Shown here in pieces: positions 1 through 9,985 of a stretch of DNA of 64,000 bases. The stretch is from Perca fluviatilis. Its lineage: Eukaryota > Chordata > Actinopteri > Perciformes > Percidae. Numbering within the stretch: position 1 is the first letter of the stretch; the number at the start of each line of letters is the position of its first letter. Both the position numbers and the translations under genes were made by a program. Under the pieces are notes generated by a model. That model made no database searches. It had not been told where the DNA came from and saw only the letters and a list, made by a program, of their open reading frames with translations. Where the stretch lies: the NCBI RefSeq assembly GCF_010015445.1, contig NC_053127.1:25398745-25462744 (forward strand). The letters are read 5' to 3'.

Positions 1-330
1 GAGCCATTTTGTGGTTTACAGTGAGAATTCACAGATATGAGGAAATGGAAATCTGTATCAACCTAAAGGCAAATGGTATTAACTGAGTTTTAACAGATCC
101 TTCCTGTGGGATTTTCACTCCAAGATTAGGCGTTAACCACTTAGATGTATGTTGTTGTAACTCACACACAGATATAATTGTGACAATTGTGATAATAGAC
201 TTTACATGCATCACAGCAAAAAAACAACACAGTACCATTACACATCTCTTTGATTAAAACTCAGGTGTTTATTTGCTCTTGGTCAAAAAGGGTCTCACTG
301 TCACATGTTTTATCTCTGCATCTCCACTAG

Positions 331-1188
331 GTCGAGCAGCAGTCCACATACATCCAGGGTTACAAGGTGCTTTACAGGGCATCCGCTGAGCACGGCCAGC
401 CAGAGGGGCAGTGGAGTGTCCTGGAAGTACACGCCCCACGGGAAGACGGGGTGGTGATCGGTCAGCTGAAGAGAGGTTCCATCTACGAGTTCAAAGTGCG
501 CCCTTTCTTTGATGAGTTCCAGGGAGCTGACAGTGAGGTGAAGGTGGTCAGGACCTTGGAAGAAGGTGACTGAGAACTTTTGTTCTGCAGTATTAAATAC
601 ATCTATAAATAGCTGAGAGGAAATTAATAACATTGATGCAACTCTTTAATTTCCTTCTATTATATATTTGGATGATGATACAAAAGCCAGGTATTGACAG
701 ATATTTTGTTCACATGCACAGCTGTTAGAGATGCGGACCACACCTGGGATACATACAGCATCAAATCAGACTGTGTTTATGTCTGAATTGTTAACTATAT
801 CCTTAATTGTCTTAGCCCCTAGCAGAGCACCCCAGGGCGTTACAGTGACAAAGAGTGATACCAATGGGACAGCTATCCTCGTTGCTTGGAAACCGCCTCC
901 GCAACGGGAAGAAACTGGAGTCATTCAGGAGTACAAAGTAAGAAAAGAAGGCCCCAAGCCATCTCCTGTACTCTGAATCATGCGTTTTATAGTTAAAATG
1001 TACCTTCTCTTGACAGATCTGGTGCCTGGGTAACGAGAGTCGCTATCATGTAAACCAGTCGGTCGATGGCTCCACCTTCTCTGTGCTCATCTCCAATCTG
1101 GCACCGGGAATTCGCTACAGCGTAGAGGTTGCTGCCAGCAATGGTGCTGGACCTGGGGTCAGGAGTGATGTCACTTTTTTTCAATTAG
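331..1188 (+). other. robo1: robo1 exons for FN3-2 (second half) and FN3-3
   Basis: Three exons. 331-565 reads [16 protein letters not shown] and continues to [15 protein letters not shown], the second half of FN3-2, ending phase 1. 816-937 begins [15 protein letters not shown] and ends at EYK, phase 0. 1017-1188 begins [14 protein letters not shown] and includes [15 protein letters not shown], phase 1. Together the last two form FN3-3, next to the membrane. Introns have gt donors and ag acceptors; the two between these exons are only 250 and 79 bases. These domains form the membrane-proximal stalk; Slit binds the Ig region outside the window. Confidence 0.92.
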
Positions 1189-4100
1189 GTGAGAGTCCTA
1201 CCAAAAACAGTGTTTGTTTATTGAGGTGTCATCAAACTAGACCTAAAAGCAGTCAGATCATCCCAGGGTGAAAACTTCTATAATTAAGAAAAGTTTTTTA
1301 GCCTTCTTTATACTATACAGTGTTCATCAAAAAATGTATAACGCACCATAATGTGCTTACCCTGCTGTTACTTAGCTTCAGATACTTTTTTAACGATGCT
1401 CTTGTATCTTTCCTGCTTCATCTGCATGTTTGTACACACTGTATTCTTCAGTTATGCTTCCTGCAAATCATCACAGTTGTTTTTGTTTTCACACATTATG
1501 CCTCTTTTCTCTCTTTCTTCTTTTACTGGTTAGACTCTGCAGGCCAGATGATGGATATCAGTGAGGAAAGAGACACCTTGTCTCAGATCTCAGATGTGGT
1601 GAGGCAACCGGCATTTATTGCTGGCATTGGCGCCACCTGCTGGTTGGTCCTCATGATCTTCAGTGTGTGGCTCTACCGTCACCGCAAGAAGAGAAGTGGC
1701 CTCAGCAGCACATACACCGGCATCCGCAAGGGTGTGTGTTTCTCTGTTGTGTGTATGTTTCAGAAAGGTAGAGCAATGTATGATGCTAAATCAAGATCAA
1801 GATGCTAAACATATAGGCCACGCGTGCGTCTGCGAAACAGGTGTTTACTTTTGTGGGTATATTTGAAGGACGTTATGCTTGTAGAAAAGATCAAACCATG
1901 GCACATTGCCACCATTAAACAGCTGTCTTCATCTCAGTGATATTAAGAAATAATTTCAGAGGCTGATAAGCAGATCACATTAAAGGGTGAAAGATACTCT
2001 TGTCTAATCTTCCTTTGAGACTCCAGGAGCAAATTTGCATTTGCGACTATGCAGACAGTTAAAGGCTGACCTTTAGTCGCTTATTTGTAGCATGTCATTT
2101 TCCCTGAACACAGCACAGTTCTAAGAGGCACAGGCCTGTCAACCTGCCATTACCATGTCTGCTGCAAGATCAGTGTTATTTTCCCACTCTCTCTCGGACC
2201 GCCTGTCACCACCATTAACCTTCACCTGGACACTTGTCAAGACAAAGGCAGCAGCAAGGCAGATGGCATGTGGTTATATAAATGTTTGTACACATCACTT
2301 TTTCACATGAAGAGATGTCCATCACGCAGCAGATAGAATATGCGTAGACAAGTCCAAACCTCATACTGGGAGTAACTAAGCACATAGCTACTATAATAGT
2401 AAAGTTTTAACATTAAAAATGATTTCTGTTTGCTTATCTTATTCCCCTTCCGTGTCTTTGTCTGTCCCTACAGTCCCCTCATTCACCTTTACACCTACAG
2501 GTATGTACAGTATGATTGTTCTGCTAATGTTTGTGGTATTTTATGTATTTAGCAAGTCAGTTATTAGAGTTATTGTATTTTATTCAAACATCCCAAGATG
2601 AAGTTGCCTCCCGTCTCTTACAAGTCAGTTTTCATGGTCATTTACATATAGAACTAGAAAGGTATGGAAGCACAACTGAAAAATTGCAACATATTATATA
2701 TATACAGAATACAACAAGCAAAAACACAATGAAGTGATTAAATAGTTCTTGCTCTAAAGTACCTACTGTTGCTACCTATACAGTACATGATTGCAGTACT
2801 AGAATGTAAAGATATATGTGTTGAATCAATTTGTGGATTTAGCTGCATATGTATATAGTATTGTGCCAAGCTCACTAAGTTAGGTTTATTTAATGTAAAT
2901 AAGATATATTATGTATTCTACTAGAGTATCTTTATTTGTTTGATGTTTTACTGGTGGTGGAGGAGAAAATGTCTCAGAATCAGTTATGAGATCGGTAAAG
3001 GCACAGGCAATTATTTGTGTTGTGTTTCATGCACATCAAACCATAGAGTCAGACTTGTGTATTGAAGTGAGTGTAGTCTTTTCACTTTAGATTTTTGCTT
3101 ATAAGCTCTATCCGCCTTGCATGGCTTCACTTTCTCTGCCTTTGGCACTTTCTCTTTTTGACAGCTCATCAAAGTTTAATGTTTTTCTGTTTCTCTTTCC
3201 AGTGGCATATCAAAGAGGAGAATCTGTGTGCAGTGCTGCCAGGTGAGTGATATTTTTGTCCCTTTGTGTTATATAAAAGACTAACAGGAGAAATGCACTT
3301 ACATTGTGAAAACACTAGGGGGAGGTGTCTTCCTGCTCCAAATGATGAACCTCATGCATCCACCCCATGCTCAAAATTCATCAGCATACATGAGAACAGT
3401 GGGTTTTGATTGACAGCACTGTGGTCCTCTTTGTTGCAGACCTGGCCTTCTCAGCATGGGTGAACCTCTAAACCAGCTGTGGCTGCCAGACAATTGGCCA
3501 AATGCATGTGCCAATCACAAGGACTGTAGCATCAACTGCTGCAATAATGGCAATGGCACCAGTGACAGCAACATGACAACATACAGCCGACCAGGTTAGT
3601 GCAAGACTGAGCCCATGTCAAAGTTCAGGTACTGTCAGAGTGTCTGAGATATATACTGCTATGTGCTGCTTTGTTTTACATTCTCCTCAGCTGACTGCAT
3701 AGCTAACTATGGAAACCATACAGAAAACAAACAGGGGGGACAGCTTGGTTCTGAGACGGCCATTTACAGCGATGTGAACCTCTCCAACAAGCTCAATGAG
3801 ATTAAAACGTTCAACAACTCCAACTTGTGCTACGCGAGTCCAGGAGGAGATTCAGCAGCCACATATGAACCCATCCCGTACGCCACCACACAGCTCATTC
3901 AAGCCAGCATTAAAAATAAGGCAGCCACTGGTGTCGCTATGGCAGAGCCTCTAGACATGCCCTGCTGGAAACAGCCCCCCAACCTGCCTCCAATACCAAA
4001 GGAGATGGCAGCACAGATGCAATACAACATAATTGAGCAAAACATGCTAAATAAAGGTAAAGTAGGGTTACATTTGATTTGCTTTACACCATTTATATGA

Positions 4101-7100
4101 AAAAAATAAAGCTGTTGCAAATGGTCTTGCTTCTTTGTCTTCAGATCATCTGCAAGGAAGTGAAGGAATGATCCATCCTAAAACTATCCCCTACAACCAG
4201 ACCCGTGATCACAGCACAGGAGGCTCACACCACAGCTCAGACAGAGGCAGCAACAGCACCTCAGGTAAGGCCAATGGCTACTCGGTACAGTGCTGAATTT
4301 TAATGAGGCAAGCCATACGTCTGTGTTTACCTTGATGTTTTCTTCTCATTTCTCAGGGAGCCAACATCAAAAGAAAGGAACACGGGCCCCAAAGATCCCA
4401 AAACATAATGCAGTAAGCTGGGGAGAAGCCCTGTCTCCTCCTCATGCTAATGCATGGGACTGTGATGAGTATAGCCTACCCATGGAAAGGAGGTACGGGG
4501 AAAAAGAGACACACAGATCCATTTACTTCTATACAGCACACACTAATACACAGACATGCATAGCTCCTCAGTTGGTTGTGTTGAGGTGGGGTCTCAAAAA
4601 GAGATAGCTGCAGTAGTGCACTTCAAAGTCCCCTAAAATATGCACCAGTCTGCACAAAATCTATTCATTTATTTGTTCTCGAGTGACTATGCAGTGAATA
4701 TAATTAGAAACACATTTGAATTAGAAAAAAAAATGATTAGGTTGACTGTTTCATGTTAAATTATAGCTGCTCCTTAGCAAACCGTAGCCCTCCAGGATAA
4801 AACAAAAACGGGATAAACTTATCAGACTCACACAAGCATAATTGGAGGTATGCTGTGAACACCTTCTGTTAAAACATGGCCTTATTGTCACAACCAACAC
4901 TTTTAACCAAACTAATTACACAATTTAGATGTGTGTCACTGTCAGACAGTTTGCTATGACAGCATGTTTTATATAATTGAAATGACTTCATAAAATGTTC
5001 AATGAACAGAAGGGAAACAAGAATGCATTCAAGAGAAGACCAGCATTTCAGCAATAAAACCAGATGGTGCAGAAAGCTTATTGTTCATCTTTGTACGTTT
5101 TGCTATGATGGAAATTTGTGTTCTTATGGCGGACCTAGGGATTTGCACTGATGTCTTATGGTCTGTGACTAATGTTTTAGGACTGCCAACACCCCTCATT
5201 CCTTTAGCCATTACCTCATGTCAGTTGTCCTTTTCTTATCAGTTTTGATCCAGACGAGAGAATGGAAGGCTGCCCTACTCCACCACTTAGAGGGGCTGCC
5301 TCATCCCCTCCTGAAGTGTCTTATAGTCACCCACCTAACGCAACACCACAGGGAGACCTGAGCAATGGCCTGCATGATGGAACCGAGCACCTCAGGTAAC
5401 CAGATAAAACCTTACTGACACTGCTTTCAAGCATTTCTAACTGATGCTACACATTTTCTTTTTTGTGACAAGACTGCACAGATTTTTTTAATTCACTTTC
5501 CAGCCAACACATCAGCGGCCACCCTCGCCCTCTTTCCCCAACACACACCTACAGCTCCATACCCTTCTGCGTGGACACCGACGTACAGGAGGAGGATGAG
5601 GAGGAAGAGGAGGAGGAGGCAGAAGAGGAGACAGACGCAGAGCTCGCTGACAGTTACTACAGCCAACACCACAAACGGCAGAAGCACAAACACCAGCTGC
5701 ACCACCCCTCTCCACACAATCTGCTTCTCCATGGGCTGGAGCAGACCCCAGCCTCCAGCACTGGGGATCTGGACAGATCAGTCACAGGGTCCATGGTCAA
5801 CAGCTGGGGCTCAGCATCTGAGGACAACATCTCATCTGGCAGGTCCAGTGTTGTCAGCACCTCGGAAGGATCCTTCTTCACAGATGGCGATTTCAACCAG
5901 GCAGTGGCCTCTTCGCGGGATATTGTAGGCCTGCGCATGTGTAGATACCCAGAGGAGTCAGGTGAGAAAGCTTCTGTGGAGGAAAGGTTTTATTTTGTGT
6001 TCAAACGTAGTAGACACATTACACATTTATGTTTCCAAAGGATTAATTGTATTAACTTTGGTAATTCCCTGACTTTCCACCAGCGCCATCGTCAGGTAAA
6101 GATTTCATTGCCACTGTGACCATGTTAGCGCGTTGATGTTAGCATTTTGCTCAAAGCACCACAATCCTTGGAAACTTTGTATCGATCTTAAATATGAATC
6201 TATTCATTATGTCAAGCGTAGTGTATTTGACGGCGCTGGCAGTGTAGAGTGCCAAGATGCTTCCATTAACATGATTGGTAATGAATGAAGTAGAAAAAAA
6301 GAATTATCAAATGAAGTACTTTATTGGTATCGGTGTCGCTTTAAGGGTATGTGTTTTGGTATTGGTACTGGCCATAATCGTAATCGTTTCAATGATAACC
6401 AGCCCGACTAAACGTATGTTCCTTAAATGTCCACGACTAAATAAGCAACATTCAGATAGCCCACCAGGATAAATTGAATGAAAAAAAACAACAATACTAT
6501 GATAGTTATCACACTCACACAAGCATAATTGGAGGTATGCTGTAAACACCTTCTGTCAAAACATGAACAAATTGTCACAACCAACACTTTTAACCAAACT
6601 AATTACACAATTTAGATTCTTGTCACTATCAGCCAGTTTACTATGACAGCAGGTTTTACATAATAGAAATGACTTCATAAAATGTTCAATGAACAGAACA
6701 GAAACAAGCATGCATGAGAAGTGCAGCTTTTCAACCCATACAGTCTGTGGCTTTGTAGTCTCACATTGCCAGCCCTTCCTCCACAGCGCTGCGGAGGAGG
6801 GTCTGGCTAGTCCACACAACATTTCGGTATAGGAGAAAAACGTGCTCTGGTTTATTGGCATTTCTTTAAACTAATCACAATCACCTTGGGCGCCGCTATG
6901 CGCCCGACAGAGCAACGGCGCCTCTGCTAAATAACCTTGGGAAGGAACTTGTCTTGGTGAAACGTGTACGTTCAAAAGTTGTTTTAGTCGTGCAACAGAA
7001 AACTCAGATTGGACAGATAGTCTAGCTAGCTGTCTGGATTTACCCTGCAGAGATCTGAGGAGCGGTTAACCATAGTCCGCATAAATTGACGGGAGTTTAG

Positions 7101-8746
7101 AAAACCAACACAAAGAAAGTGGAAGGGGAGGGAAATCCAGCCAAAAATGAGGGACATCCGGCAGAACCTCTGGTGGCACCGGAACAATCCCGTAAATGAA
7201 ACGTCATCAATATAGACTAGCGGCGTGGTGAAGACAAGCATGGTGTATTTGGATGATTGATATGATGCAGTTCAAAGTGCAGAGATGCTTACATTCACAT
7301 GATTGGTATCAAATGAAGTAGAAAAAAGGTATTCAAAGAAGTACTCTTTCATTATCGGTATCACTTTAAGGGTACTGGTATTGGTACTGGTATCAATGAT
7401 CCCCAGCACTATATAACGTAAATGTCCCTTAAATGTTTATGATTAAATAGCAGCAATCCAATATGGATAGTTAATTTAGTTGGTTAGTGTGAAGACAAAA
7501 ATAAATCCTTAGGAATTATTCATCAAGGGCTTAAAACTCAGCTAATCTGCATCATCAGGACTGTTTGGGTGTGGTTTTATCAGATTTGATTGACAGGGAC
7601 ATGGTAGCAAATCACTCAACAGTCATCACATTTCGTGACTGTTGCTAAATCCTGATTGGTGCTCAGCACATGACATTACGTTTTTCATTCTAAGTCCAGC
7701 CCACTTCAAACCAGAAACAAAAGCACAGACAAGTCAGTACACAGTCAACTGTTCCAACTTTGACAGAAAACGGTGTGTTCATGTACATTGCTCACAGTAA
7801 TGATGTTACATGTACTATTATGTGATCTAAACATTTACTTTTTACGCTAAATCTGTTTGATGATTGCAGGCCGGCGGCACCAGCGGCCCAGCAGCCCCAT
7901 GTCCACAGACAGCAACATGAGTCCTGCAATAACACATAAAAGACCCAGAAGGCATAAACAGAACCAGTCTGGTCAACAGGGCTACCAACCCAAAGATATC
8001 TTCAATGACGGTAAAGACTGAACCAAGAGTGGGATTAGATATTCACTCCTGTTTATCTCCTAAAAACTGTAACATTTGGCTATTTGTGCTCTACTGTGTC
8101 CCCAGACTCTTGCATGCCTCTGAATTTTCCAAGCCAGATGTCCCACAGCGACTACAAAGTGAGGGGGGCCACGCTGCCTCGGATGGGCTCCGGGGAGGCC
8201 CGGGGTCGACGAGGTAGCGCCGGCACTCACAGGGTCAGGGAGGCTTCATTTGAGCAGAGAGAGAGCCAGGACAAGCACAAGACTCCACTAGGAGGGAAAG
8301 GAAGCAGCAAAAGCCGACAGCACTCAGGCACTGGATGGATTATACAGCACACTTTTTAATAAGTGATTGAGTTACTGCCCAACTTCAATGTTTTCTTTCT
8401 TGTCTCTCTTTCAGAATTTGGGGATGTCCTTCTGTACAGTCGTCCCTCTTTCCCATCAGGTCAAGCTCAGAGGGAGCCTGATGATACTAATTCATCCAGC
8501 TTTATGTCATGTGGAGATTCAAGGACCAAACAGGGAGGACAGCTGGCACCTACAGGACAGGTGGAAGAGGTAAATCAAAATCAGGAGCAAAACTCCGGAA
8601 ATACAGTTCTCTGTGTTAGCTATTTAGTGTTAATTTGCCCAAATACACGTCTTTTATTATCTCTGACACAAGGTAACCAACAATTTAAGTAAGTGCAAGG
8701 GGGTAAACATGACACTATTTTGTTTTCACAGTTCCTGAAAAGCTAA
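331..8746 (+). CDS. robo1: Roundabout receptor robo1, 3' part (FN3-2 to stop)
   Basis: Robo1 is a single-pass Slit receptor that mediates axon repulsion. Exons read by eye: 331-565, 816-937, 1017-1188, 1534-1731, 2474-2500, 3203-3242, 3440-3594, 3691-4056, 4145-4264, 4357-4492, 5243-5395, 5504-5961, optional 6084-6095, 7870-8010, 8106-8327, 8415-8569, 8732-8746. Phases agree at every junction. The order is FN3-2 second half, FN3-3, transmembrane helix, then a tail with CC0, CC1, a weak CC2, an acidic run and CC3. Robo1 rather than robo2 is chosen from tail signatures such as [28 protein letters not shown] and [10 protein letters not shown]. Robo3 is unlikely because CC1 is present. The signal peptide, Ig domains and FN3-1 are outside the window. 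The last exon adds only four codons, so the C-terminus is shorter than in human ROBO1. Convergent with robo2. Confidence 0.93.
1534..1731 (+). other. robo1: robo1 transmembrane exon
   Basis: The exon encodes a short juxtamembrane segment, the conserved [16 protein letters not shown], a hydrophobic helix ending FSVWLYRH and a basic stop-transfer RKKRSGL. It enters and leaves in phase 1. An alternative acceptor ag lies 9 bases downstream, at 1541-1542, which would remove three codons; I prefer the upstream one because it follows a better pyrimidine tract. Confidence 0.92.
2474..2500 (+). other. robo1: robo1 27-nt cytoplasmic microexon
   Basis: A 27-base exon flanked by ctacag and gtatgt. In phase 1 it encodes VPSFTFTPT just after the membrane, matching the short insert known in vertebrate Robo1. 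Its length is a multiple of three, so inclusion is frame-neutral and it could be alternatively spliced. robo2 in this window has the matching microexon at 41681-41707. Confidence 0.85.
3203..4056 (+). other. robo1: robo1 cytoplasmic exons with CC0 and CC1
   Basis: Exons 3203-3242 (VAYQRGESV), 3440-3594 ([11 protein letters not shown] to TTYSRP, with a Cys/Asn-rich stretch) and 3691-4056. The last begins ADCIANY and carries [18 protein letters not shown], a tyrosine-containing CC0 motif, and [11 protein letters not shown], the CC1 motif. CC1 tyrosine is a known Abl target in Robo receptors. It ends with [13 protein letters not shown]. Phases are 1-2-1-1. Presence of CC1 argues against Robo3. 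Confidence 0.92.
4145..4492 (+). other. robo1: robo1 cytoplasmic exons around a weakened CC2
   Basis: Exon 4145-4264 reads [19 protein letters not shown] and [12 protein letters not shown]. Exon 4357-4492 reads [17 protein letters not shown] and then [15 protein letters not shown]. In human ROBO1 the same place holds the LPPPP run of CC2, the Ena/VASP EVH1 site. Here only LSPP remains, so Ena binding at this site may be weakened. The donor is gtacgg and the exon ends phase 2. Confidence 0.88.
4829..5033. repeat. intronic dispersed repeat, copy 1
   Basis: About 205 bases near-identical to 6513-6718, sharing cacacaagcataattggagg and a cttcataaaatgttcaatga block. Both are in robo1 introns and same orientation. 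No coding potential. Confidence 0.8.
5243..5961 (+). other. robo1: robo1 cytoplasmic exons: PTPPLRGA and acidic segment
   Basis: Exon 5243-5395 carries [13 protein letters not shown]. Exon 5504-5961 opens [13 protein letters not shown], then an acidic run of about 15 Glu/Asp residues near 5583-5635, a His/Lys-rich patch, and the strongly conserved [16 protein letters not shown] and [14 protein letters not shown] blocks followed by [15 protein letters not shown]. The donor at 5962 is gtgaga. The low-complexity Glu run is typical of this part of Robo1/2 tails. Confidence 0.9.
6084..6095 (+). other. robo1: candidate 12-nt robo1 microexon
   Basis: Twelve bases (cgccatcgtcag) between a pyrimidine-rich ccaccag acceptor and a gtaaag donor. 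In phase 1 they would insert APSS without changing the frame between the acidic exon and the CC3 exon. The human tail as I recall it has no obvious equivalent, so this may be chance. Confidence 0.3.
6220..6410. repeat. repeat pair member (with 7241-7412)
   Basis: The segments 6220-6410 and 7241-7412 share atgattggtat-like, aaatgaagta and a ctttaagggta ... ggtattggtactgg block in the same order. They flank copy 2 of the 205-base repeat and a hairpin-ended element, suggesting one repeat interrupted by later insertions or a local duplication. Confidence 0.6.
6513..6718. repeat. intronic dispersed repeat, copy 2
   Basis: Second copy of the 4829-5033 repeat, same orientation, with scattered substitutions. 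It sits next to other repeats in the largest robo1 intron. Confidence 0.8.
6753..7218. mobile_element. non-autonomous transposon-like repeat in robo1 intron
   Basis: Begins tagtctcacattgccag and ends near atatagacta, giving short inverted TAGTCT ends. A hairpin of ccag-cc-cttcctcc paired with ggaggagggtctgg occupies 6769-6806. GC is higher than the surrounding intron and no protein is encoded. It resembles abundant teleost dispersed repeats in my memory; family not assigned. Confidence 0.5.
7241..7412. repeat. repeat pair member (with 6220-6410)
   Basis: Diverged copy of 6220-6410 in the same orientation. Confidence 0.6.
7870..8010 (+). other. robo1: robo1 CC3 exon
   Basis: The exon encodes [20 protein letters not shown] followed by basic [11 protein letters not shown]. 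This matches the Robo CC3 motif (RPxSPxSTDSN), the known docking site of srGAP SH3 domains. It starts after gattgcag and ends at gtaaag, phase 1 at both ends. The DLPPPP repeat that follows CC3 in human ROBO1 is not visible here. Confidence 0.9.
8106..8746 (+). other. robo1: robo1 C-terminal exons
   Basis: Exon 8106-8327 reads [16 protein letters not shown] and a basic Ser/Arg-rich stretch. Exon 8415-8569 reads [15 protein letters not shown], aligned with the conserved YCRPTFP block of ROBO1, to GQVEE. Exon 8732-8746 gives FLKS and stop taa at 8744-8746. No phase-compatible gt donor fits the first exon; a gc donor at 8328 (tcag|gcactg) fits phase 1 exactly and yields EFGDVLLY. If intron 8570 is retained, the frame stays open to 8692. 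Confidence 0.75.
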
Positions 8747-9985
8747 GAAGCAATGCGAGCACAACAGGGATATCCTACAGTTGCTTCAGACGAAGGACTA
8801 TGACCTTTATAATATGGGAAAAAGACTCTACAAATACTGCACAATACGCTCTTGTTTTCTACTTTAAATTTCTCATTAGGTGTTGAAAAAAAAAAAGAAA
8901 AAAAAAGTGCCCTCATGTTTAAGTCTGCGGACTTCAATTTTGATGCACTGTTTATTGTTTTCTTTTTGGGTGACCAGCTTCCAGGAGCCTGAACCGCTGG
9001 TTGCTCAGTAAAGTAAGATGAATGCACATTTGTTGGCAGTTGTGAGTATCTACACAAATATTGTCCATGACGACTGCTTGATGCGGTCCATACATGATCT
9101 TTGCTTGTCATTCGTCTTGTTATTTTACTGTAATGGATATTCAGTAATTACCAGCCATCTTGTAAATTCTTGAAATTGTTTACTTCCACAGAAGTGCTTC
9201 AAATCCAAATTTTATATAACAGTGTTAATGTTTTATAAGTGATGTACATCTTGTATTTGTATTATTTGTCCTACTTTGGTTATAAAAGCACAATCACTTA
9301 ATTTTATTCTAAGTCTTTATTATATGAATTTCAGTCTGGAGGAACTCAGTCTTTGGAGTCGTGTTAATCATTTCATCAGTTCACTTCAGGCTGAGAAAAT
9401 GATTGTTGATTGTGATTGTGCATTCAGTTGCGTACATTTGAGCTGCTTTAATTCAGATTTGAACTATCTGTTGTGTGTACTGAGAGAATTGCATGCAGAT
9501 TCACCTGTAGGAGCTTTTACTTAAACATCTTGACTGCTTTGTTCACCCATTGGGATGATGAAAAACTTGGTCATGGACTGGTTCCATTTATTGTTTTCTC
9601 CATTGAGGCCATTTCATTTAGTTCTGTGTTCCCTTGTCCTTGGCCATAACCTCTAGAGCAGGGCTGTACAGTATGCTTCATTCATTGAATTACTGATCAT
9701 CAATCTCTTACCAAACTAAATTCACTTGTATAGCAATTTTCAATAACTAAAAACAACCAAACTTTAAACTGGAAAAATATCAGAAAGCCAGTACAGGAAA
9801 ATGAATAGTATCAGGCATGGATGTATTAAGAAAATGTGTATTGTTTATTTATAGTTATAAAGTTACATTTGCATTGTGCTCTAGAGTTGTGATATTGTCC
9901 AGCCCTGTTCTGAAAGTTATATATGGAACAAATATGTCACTCTAACTACTCTGTTTGAATAAATATGGCTGTTCCTTAAGCAACA
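8747..9985 (+). other. robo1: robo1 3' UTR with poly(A) signal
   Basis: AT-rich, non-coding sequence after the robo1 stop. A canonical aataaa lies at 9958-9963, followed by gttcctt, a plausible cleavage region. The end point is inferred. Confidence 0.55.

Noticed and set aside
5493..5938. Minus-strand and shifted frames over the robo1 acidic exon
   Set aside because: They overlap a conserved exon whose real frame matches Robo1; low-complexity sequence keeps other frames open.
331..8746. Assignment of the left gene to robo3 (robo3/robo4 are also convergent in mammals)
   Set aside because: CC1 (PYATTQLIQ) and ROBO1-specific tail blocks are present, and the right gene has the ROBO2 tail and five-Ig-type architecture, unlike robo4.
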